Of a stretch of 9,609 nucleotides of DNA, positions 6,338 to 9,609 are shown in pieces. The first letter of the stretch is position 1. Each line of letters opens with the position of its first letter. Position numbers and translations under genes: made by a program. The notes beneath the pieces are model-generated. The model was not told the DNA's origin. It searched no databases and saw nothing but the letters and a program-made list of their open reading frames with translations. This stretch comes from Chloroflexota bacterium (GTDB taxonomy: Bacteria; Chloroflexota; Limnocylindria; Limnocylindrales; CSP1-4): NCBI GenBank assembly GCA_021812735.1, contig JAKAMV010000316.1, positions 1 through 9,609 on the forward strand, given 5' to 3'.

Positions 6338-7330
6338 ATGCATGTGAACCGGGGACTGCTGGGCTGGGGTGTGTTCTTCATCGCGCTCGGCGCCGTCCCG
6401 CTCGCTGTGCAGGGCGGGATCCTCGACGCGGCGACCGCGCGCCAGGCCTGGCAGTTGTGGCCGATGCTGCTGATCGGAGCCGGCCTGGCGCTGGTGCTGC
6501 GGAACACGCCCCTCGCCTCGCTCGGCAACGTCGTGGTCGGGCTGGCCTTCGGCCTGATGGCTGGGGGCGTCGTGGGCGGGGGCGTCGGGCCCACCGCGCC
6601 GTTTGCCGTCTGCGGGGTGGGCGGATCCGAGCCCTCGGCCGTGAACGGCCCGCCGGCCACCGGGACGCTCGGGTCGCAGGCGTCCGTCAGCCTCGCCGTC
6701 GACTGCGGCGCCTTGACGGTCTCGTCCGCCCCCGGCAGCGACTGGTCGGTCGCTTGGCCATCGGAAGGCGTGAGCGCACCCGACATCGGGTCGGGCAGCG
6801 ACCACCTCGACGCCAGCTTCGGCCAGCGGCACGGGTTCGCTGTCGGCGAGCCCGCCGCACGCTGGGACGTCGTGCTTCCTGAGGACCCGTCGATCGACCT
6901 CTCCGTGGACGTCGGCGCCGGCTCGCTCCGCGCCGGCCTCGGGAGCACGCGTGTCGCCGAGCTGGCCGCAACGGTCAACGCGGGCGACGCCCGCATCGAT
7001 CTGACGGCAGCGCGGGGCACCACCTCGGCGAGCGGCAGCGTGAACGCGGGGTCGCTGCGGGTGGCGCTGCCCGCACCGGACGCGCCGTTGACCGGAACCT
7101 TCACAGCCAATGCAGGCAGCGTCTCCATCTGCACACCACCCGGCGTGCCACTGCGGATCACCGTCGACGACGTGACCCTCGGCTCGACCAACTTCGCCCA
7201 GCGCGCCATGGCCCAGGCCGGGAACGTGTGGACGCGCGGCGCGTTCGGACCCGGGACAGCCGGCATCAGCCTGCACGTCTCGGTCAACGTGGGCTCCATC
7301 ACCCTCGACCCGGAGGACGGCTGTGGATGA
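6338..7330 (+). CDS. LiaF-like membrane protein with a repetitive extracytoplasmic beta domain
   Basis: A 330-residue protein, probably an envelope-stress sensor or accessory component. Residues 6-26, 40-55 and 60-83 are hydrophobic segments resembling the LiaI/LiaF-type (DUF5668-like) N-terminal membrane region, including WPMLLIGAGLAL. After a Gly/Pro linker comes a Thr/Ser/Val-rich beta domain like the LiaF/DUF4097 'putative adhesin' type. It contains repeated strands: VGAGSLRAGL (192), VNAGDARIDL (213), VNAGSLRVAL (235), ANAGSVSICT (257) and VNVGSITLDP (316). Start is ATG 6338 with GGGAGGGG at 6326-6333; the frame also runs upstream to 6230 without a ribosome site. Its stop overlaps the start of the PspC-domain gene by 8 bases, so the two are translated together. 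In Bacillus, LiaF restrains a cell-wall-stress two-component system; no kinase is present here. Confidence 0.75.
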   Translation: MHVNRGLLGWGVFFIALGAVPLAVQGGILDAATARQAWQLWPMLLIGAGLALVLRNTPLASLGNVVVGLAFGLMAGGVVGGGVGPTAPFAVCGVGGSEPSAVNGPPATGTLGSQASVSLAVDCGALTVSSAPGSDWSVAWPSEGVSAPDIGSGSDHLDASFGQRHGFAVGEPAARWDVVLPEDPSIDLSVDVGAGSLRAGLGSTRVAELAATVNAGDARIDLTAARGTTSASGSVNAGSLRVALPAPDAPLTGTFTANAGSVSICTPPGVPLRITVDDVTLGSTNFAQRAMAQAGNVWTRGAFGPGTAGISLHVSVNVGSITLDPEDGCG

Positions 7331-7955
7331 CCGCCTCTACCGGTCCACGACCGACCGGTCCATCTCCGGCGTGTGCGGCGGCGTGGCCGCGTGGCTCGGG
7401 CTCGATCCGTCGCTGGTGAGGGTCGGCTGGGTGCTGCTGGCGCTCGTGTCCGGCGGCATCTTCTTGATCCTGTACATCGTCATGGCGATCGTGGTGCCGG
7501 ACGCGCCGCCCGGCTGGGCGCCCCGCGGCCGCATGCATCCGCCAGGCGGCCAGCCCGGGTACGGCCAGGCGTGGGACCCGCGCTGGAGCAGCGGCGCGCC
7601 CGCGGGCCCGTCGGCTGGCGCACCCGGAGGCGCCTGGACGGGGGCACCGGGCTGGCAGTCGGGCACGGGGCCGTCAGGCACGCCGTCGCCGGGCGCCCCG
7701 CCGACCAGCCAGACCCCGCCCGGCGCCCCGCCGACCAGCTGGCCGGAAGACTGGTCCCGTGGAGAGCGGTCGAATCTGGGCGGCTCCTTCCGCGGCGATC
7801 GGGCCGGCTTCGTGGTTGGCGGCGTCCTGATCGTGCTGGGCGCGTGGTTCCTCGTGCGGGACTATGTCCCGATCAACTGGGACCTGGTGTGGCCCGTCGC
7901 CGTCATCGCGCTGGGCGGGATCCTGATCGCCGGGGCGATGCGGCGGGGGGCGTAG
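7323..7955 (+). CDS. PspC-domain membrane protein with C-terminal two-helix module
   Basis: A 210-residue protein combining a phage-shock-protein C domain with a second membrane module. Residues 4-60 carry the PspC signature (LYRSTTDRSISGVCGG, VAAWLGLDPSLVRVGW, then a long hydrophobic helix ending AIVVPD). Residues 62-158 are a Gly/Pro/Ala/Trp-rich linker, likely disordered. Residues 162-178 and 187-205 form a hairpin of two membrane helices around an INWDLVWP turn, similar to the LiaI/LiaF-like region of the preceding gene. GTG 7323 overlaps the upstream stop by 8 bases and has GGAGG at 7312-7316, 6 bases away. PspC proteins sense or signal envelope damage; with the LiaF-like partner this suggests a membrane-stress pair. 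The gene converges on the HgcA-like gene, leaving only 29 bases between. Confidence 0.85.
   Translation: MDDRLYRSTTDRSISGVCGGVAAWLGLDPSLVRVGWVLLALVSGGIFLILYIVMAIVVPDAPPGWAPRGRMHPPGGQPGYGQAWDPRWSSGAPAGPSAGAPGGAWTGAPGWQSGTGPSGTPSPGAPPTSQTPPGAPPTSWPEDWSRGERSNLGGSFRGDRAGFVVGGVLIVLGAWFLVRDYVPINWDLVWPVAVIALGGILIAGAMRRGA
7692..7739 (+). repeat. Short direct repeat in the PspC-protein linker
   Basis: GGCGCCCCGCCGACCAGC occurs at 7692-7709 and again at 7722-7739, a 30-base period encoding two GAPPTS units in the disordered linker. It is probably a recent local duplication. Confidence 0.8.
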
Positions 7956-7984
7956 CCTGGCGGCCGGCCGCCCGCACGATCGCG

Positions 7985-9484
7985 TCAGCGCCAGAGGCGC
8001 TTCCAGAACACCACCGGGCTCGACGACTGGTAGATCCAGCCGACCAGCGGGGCGCTGGCGAGGATCGCGAGCGCGCCCCCAGGCCGGATCCTCCCGCTGA
8101 CCGTCCCGGCCGCGGCCGCCAGCACGCCGAGCACCGTCCCCTTCACGACACCGGTCCGTCCGGGCAGCACGTCGTGGCCCACCGGCAGCAGCCAGGCGGC
8201 GACGATCGCGAACCGCCAGGCGGGCCGCCGGACCCGCGGTGCGGCCAGTCGAAGCGGGAGGAGCAGGAACAGCGGCAGCTGGACCACGGTCAGCACCGCG
8301 ACGCGAACGCGCTCGCGCAGCCGGAACAGGCGCGCGAGGCTGGTCATCGACGGGCTCATTCCGCCCTCGAGGAACGCCGGCAGGTCGCGCGCCTCGATCG
8401 GGCCGACGACGACCTCCCAGCCGGTCAGCGCCGCGAGCCCGCGCCGGACCCGGCCCCCGAGCCGCGGCACGATGATCTGCGGCCGGTCCACGAGCGCCTC
8501 GAGGGCATAGCGCTCGATCAGGGCGGCCGCCTTCTCGCCGTTGAACAGGCCGGCGTCGCCCGCGCACCAGACGTTCCAGCCGTCCGTGTCCTCGACCACT
8601 AGATAGGCGTCCAGACCGGCGAGCGCCGAGCGGACGGCCTCGACCGACGCCAGGAAGTTCCCTGTCAGCAGGACGGGTCCGCCGGGCCCCGGCTTGCCGA
8701 CGCGGTAGACGCCGGGGCGCACGGCGATCGGCAGGTCGATCCACGCCGCGGCTCGCAGCACCGCCCGCATCGCGCCCGCCGGCAGCGCCTCGTCGAGCTG
8801 GGCCACGGCCGGCGTCGCCTGCGGCAGGACCTCCGGCCGCCGGGCCGCCAGCACCACCAGGCCGCCCAGTCGGCGCGACGAATCGGGGAGGAGCTCCAGG
8901 CCGGCGCCGGCGAGCAGCTCGCTCCACGCGTGACGGCGGCTGGGAGCGGCCTCCTGGAGGGCGGCGAACGAGACCACCCACTGGACGGCGCGCGCGATCG
9001 CGACCAGGACCCGCGGCACGAGCGAGGCGGGAGGGACCTCGTCGGCGAGCACGATTCGGCCGCCCGGCCGGAGCGCCTCCGCCATCCGCCGCACGGCCAG
9101 GGCCGCGAGGTCGGGCGACAGCTCGCCGAGGACGAACGTCGCCGTCGCCACGTCGAAGCGCTCGTCCCCGAGGGGCGGGAAGGCCACGTCGCCCTCCCGG
9201 AAGTCGACGCTGACGCCGGCCGCGGCCGCCTTGTCGCGGGCCACCGCGAGCATCGATGCCGAGCGGTCGATGGCCACCACCTCGACGCCGGAGCGCGCGG
9301 CCGCGACGGCAAGCGAGCCCGTCCCGCAGCCCATGTCGAGCAGCCGCTCGCCGGGCTCGACCACCGCGAGCACCGCGTCCCGCAGCCTGGCGGCTCGGCC
9401 GAGCGTGACCACCTCGATCCAGCGGTCGTAGAAGCGGACCAGCCGCGCGCTGCGATCGGCCACGACCATTGCCGCGAGGGACAT
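7985..9484 (-). CDS. Fusion of a SAM-dependent methyltransferase with an HgcA-like corrinoid membrane protein
   Basis: A 499-residue two-part protein. Residues 1-215 are a class I methyltransferase of the UbiE/COQ5-like type: motif I LLDMGCGTGSLA (48-59), acidic D73 in VVAIDRSASML, and LRPGGRIVLADEV (138-150). Residues 228-499 resemble full-length HgcA. PGVYRVGKP (257-265) and PVLLTGNFLASVEAV (270-284) precede GLDAYLVVEDTDGWNVWCAG (290-309), the cap-helix NVWCA motif whose cysteine (C307) contacts cobalt of the corrinoid in HgcA. Then come RPQIIVPRLGG (334-344), VVVGPIEARDLPAFLEGGM (358-376) and hydrophobic segments at about 394-412, 424-438, 445-463 and 470-485, with the HgcA-like LPGRTGVVKGTVLG (440-453). 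The usual Lys after the cap Cys (NVWCAAGK) is Asp here. No ferredoxin HgcB follows. Start is ATG 9484 with AGGAGGG 8 bases upstream. The HgcA relation is from remembered motifs; mercury methylation is not established. Confidence 0.85.
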   Translation of the reverse strand: MSLAAMVVADRSARLVRFYDRWIEVVTLGRAARLRDAVLAVVEPGERLLDMGCGTGSLAVAAARSGVEVVAIDRSASMLAVARDKAAAAGVSVDFREGDVAFPPLGDERFDVATATFVLGELSPDLAALAVRRMAEALRPGGRIVLADEVPPASLVPRVLVAIARAVQWVVSFAALQEAAPSRRHAWSELLAGAGLELLPDSSRRLGGLVVLAARRPEVLPQATPAVAQLDEALPAGAMRAVLRAAAWIDLPIAVRPGVYRVGKPGPGGPVLLTGNFLASVEAVRSALAGLDAYLVVEDTDGWNVWCAGDAGLFNGEKAAALIERYALEALVDRPQIIVPRLGGRVRRGLAALTGWEVVVGPIEARDLPAFLEGGMSPSMTSLARLFRLRERVRVAVLTVVQLPLFLLLPLRLAAPRVRRPAWRFAIVAAWLLPVGHDVLPGRTGVVKGTVLGVLAAAAGTVSGRIRPGGALAILASAPLVGWIYQSSSPVVFWKRLWR

Positions 9485-9514
9485 CGCGTCGACCCTCCTG
9501 TCGACTCTCGGACT

Positions 9515-9550
9515 TCACCCGAGTGTCGACCCGTTCGGGTGACGGTGCAA
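9515..9550 (-). promoter_or_regulatory. Promoter with embedded operator for the HgcA-like fusion gene
   Basis: On the minus strand, TTGCAC (9545-9550) and GACACT (9522-9527) are separated by 17 bases, a plausible sigma-70-type -35/-10 pair. A perfect 8+8 inverted repeat, TCACCCGA and TCGGGTGA (9515-9522 and 9535-9542, 12-base spacer), covers the spacer and touches the -10. That placement suits a repressor or a MerR-like regulator. GTCGAC recurs at 9488, 9500 and 9525 around the leader. The regulator is not in the window. Confidence 0.4.
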
Positions 9551-9609
9551 GCGACGCACGCCCGGCGGCAGCGTCGTCGGCGGCCCGCCGTCGCGCGCGG
9601 TCGACGCCG
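9543..9609. other. Unassigned right edge
   Basis: These 67 bases lie upstream of the promoter of the HgcA-like gene. I see only the GC-rich run and one more GTCGAC (9600-9605). A neighbouring gene may begin or end past the edge, but nothing supports one here. Confidence 0.4.

Noticed and set aside
6202..7302. N-terminal extension of the acyltransferase frame to 7302
   Set aside because: It runs antisense through the LiaF-like gene, and the acyltransferase domain is complete from 6201.
7959..7972. GGCGGCCGGCCGCC palindrome as a terminator between the convergent genes
   Set aside because: It has no loop or T-tract and is common in such GC-rich sequence; termination here is possible but not supported.
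7985..9609. An hgcB ferredoxin next to the HgcA-like gene
   Set aside because: No frame near the gene shows paired C-x2-C-x2-C-x3-C clusters. The 29 bases downstream lead straight into the convergent PspC gene; only sequence past the right edge stays unseen.

Overview
The window is a high-GC stretch (about 70% in the lines I counted) with GTG and TTG starts, good Shine-Dalgarno sequences and little intergenic DNA. Gene content (Soj/Spo0J-type parAB, acyl-CoA carboxylase, secreted Thr/Pro-rich protein, PspC and LiaF-like proteins, an HgcA-like protein) fits a free-living or sediment bacterium, perhaps a high-GC Chloroflexota or Actinobacteria-like lineage. That placement is inference. The sequence looks like a metagenome contig.

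Layout. 1-702 (-): one open frame running off the left edge. Its first 76 codons are the N-terminus of a propionyl/acyl-CoA carboxylase carboxyltransferase subunit; the rest is the middle of a WaaE-type family 2 glycosyltransferase with lower GC and different codon use. The joint near 472-484 is most likely an assembly or amplification chimera, so sequence left of about 475 probably does not belong to this genome. 703-1050: divergent control region with a perfect palindrome and two DnaA-box-like sites. 1051-2842 (+): parA and parB, overlapping by 14 bases. 2881-2948: two hairpins, one a perfect 34-base palindrome, between convergent genes. 2954-3511 (-): small secreted Thr/Pro-rich protein with a duplicated NHGA-VS-AHM motif. 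3692-6201 (-): UbiA-family prenyltransferase, small unknown protein and PlsC-type acyltransferase, read in the order acyltransferase, unknown, UbiA; together they suggest membrane lipid chemistry. 6338-7955 (+): LiaF-like membrane protein with a 22-residue repeat ladder, overlapping a PspC-domain protein; probably an envelope-stress pair. 7985-9484 (-): the most unusual gene.

The 499-residue protein at 7985-9484 joins a class I SAM-dependent methyltransferase to a full-length HgcA-like part: a corrinoid-binding CdhD/HgcA domain with the NVWCA cap-helix motif, followed by hydrophobic segments. HgcA is the corrinoid methyl carrier of microbial mercury methylation and normally has the ferredoxin HgcB encoded next to it. 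No hgcB follows this gene. It may be an HgcA paralogue with a built-in methyl-transfer module and a different partner or substrate. Its promoter region holds an 8+8 inverted repeat spanning a likely -35/-10 spacer, suggesting specific regulation.
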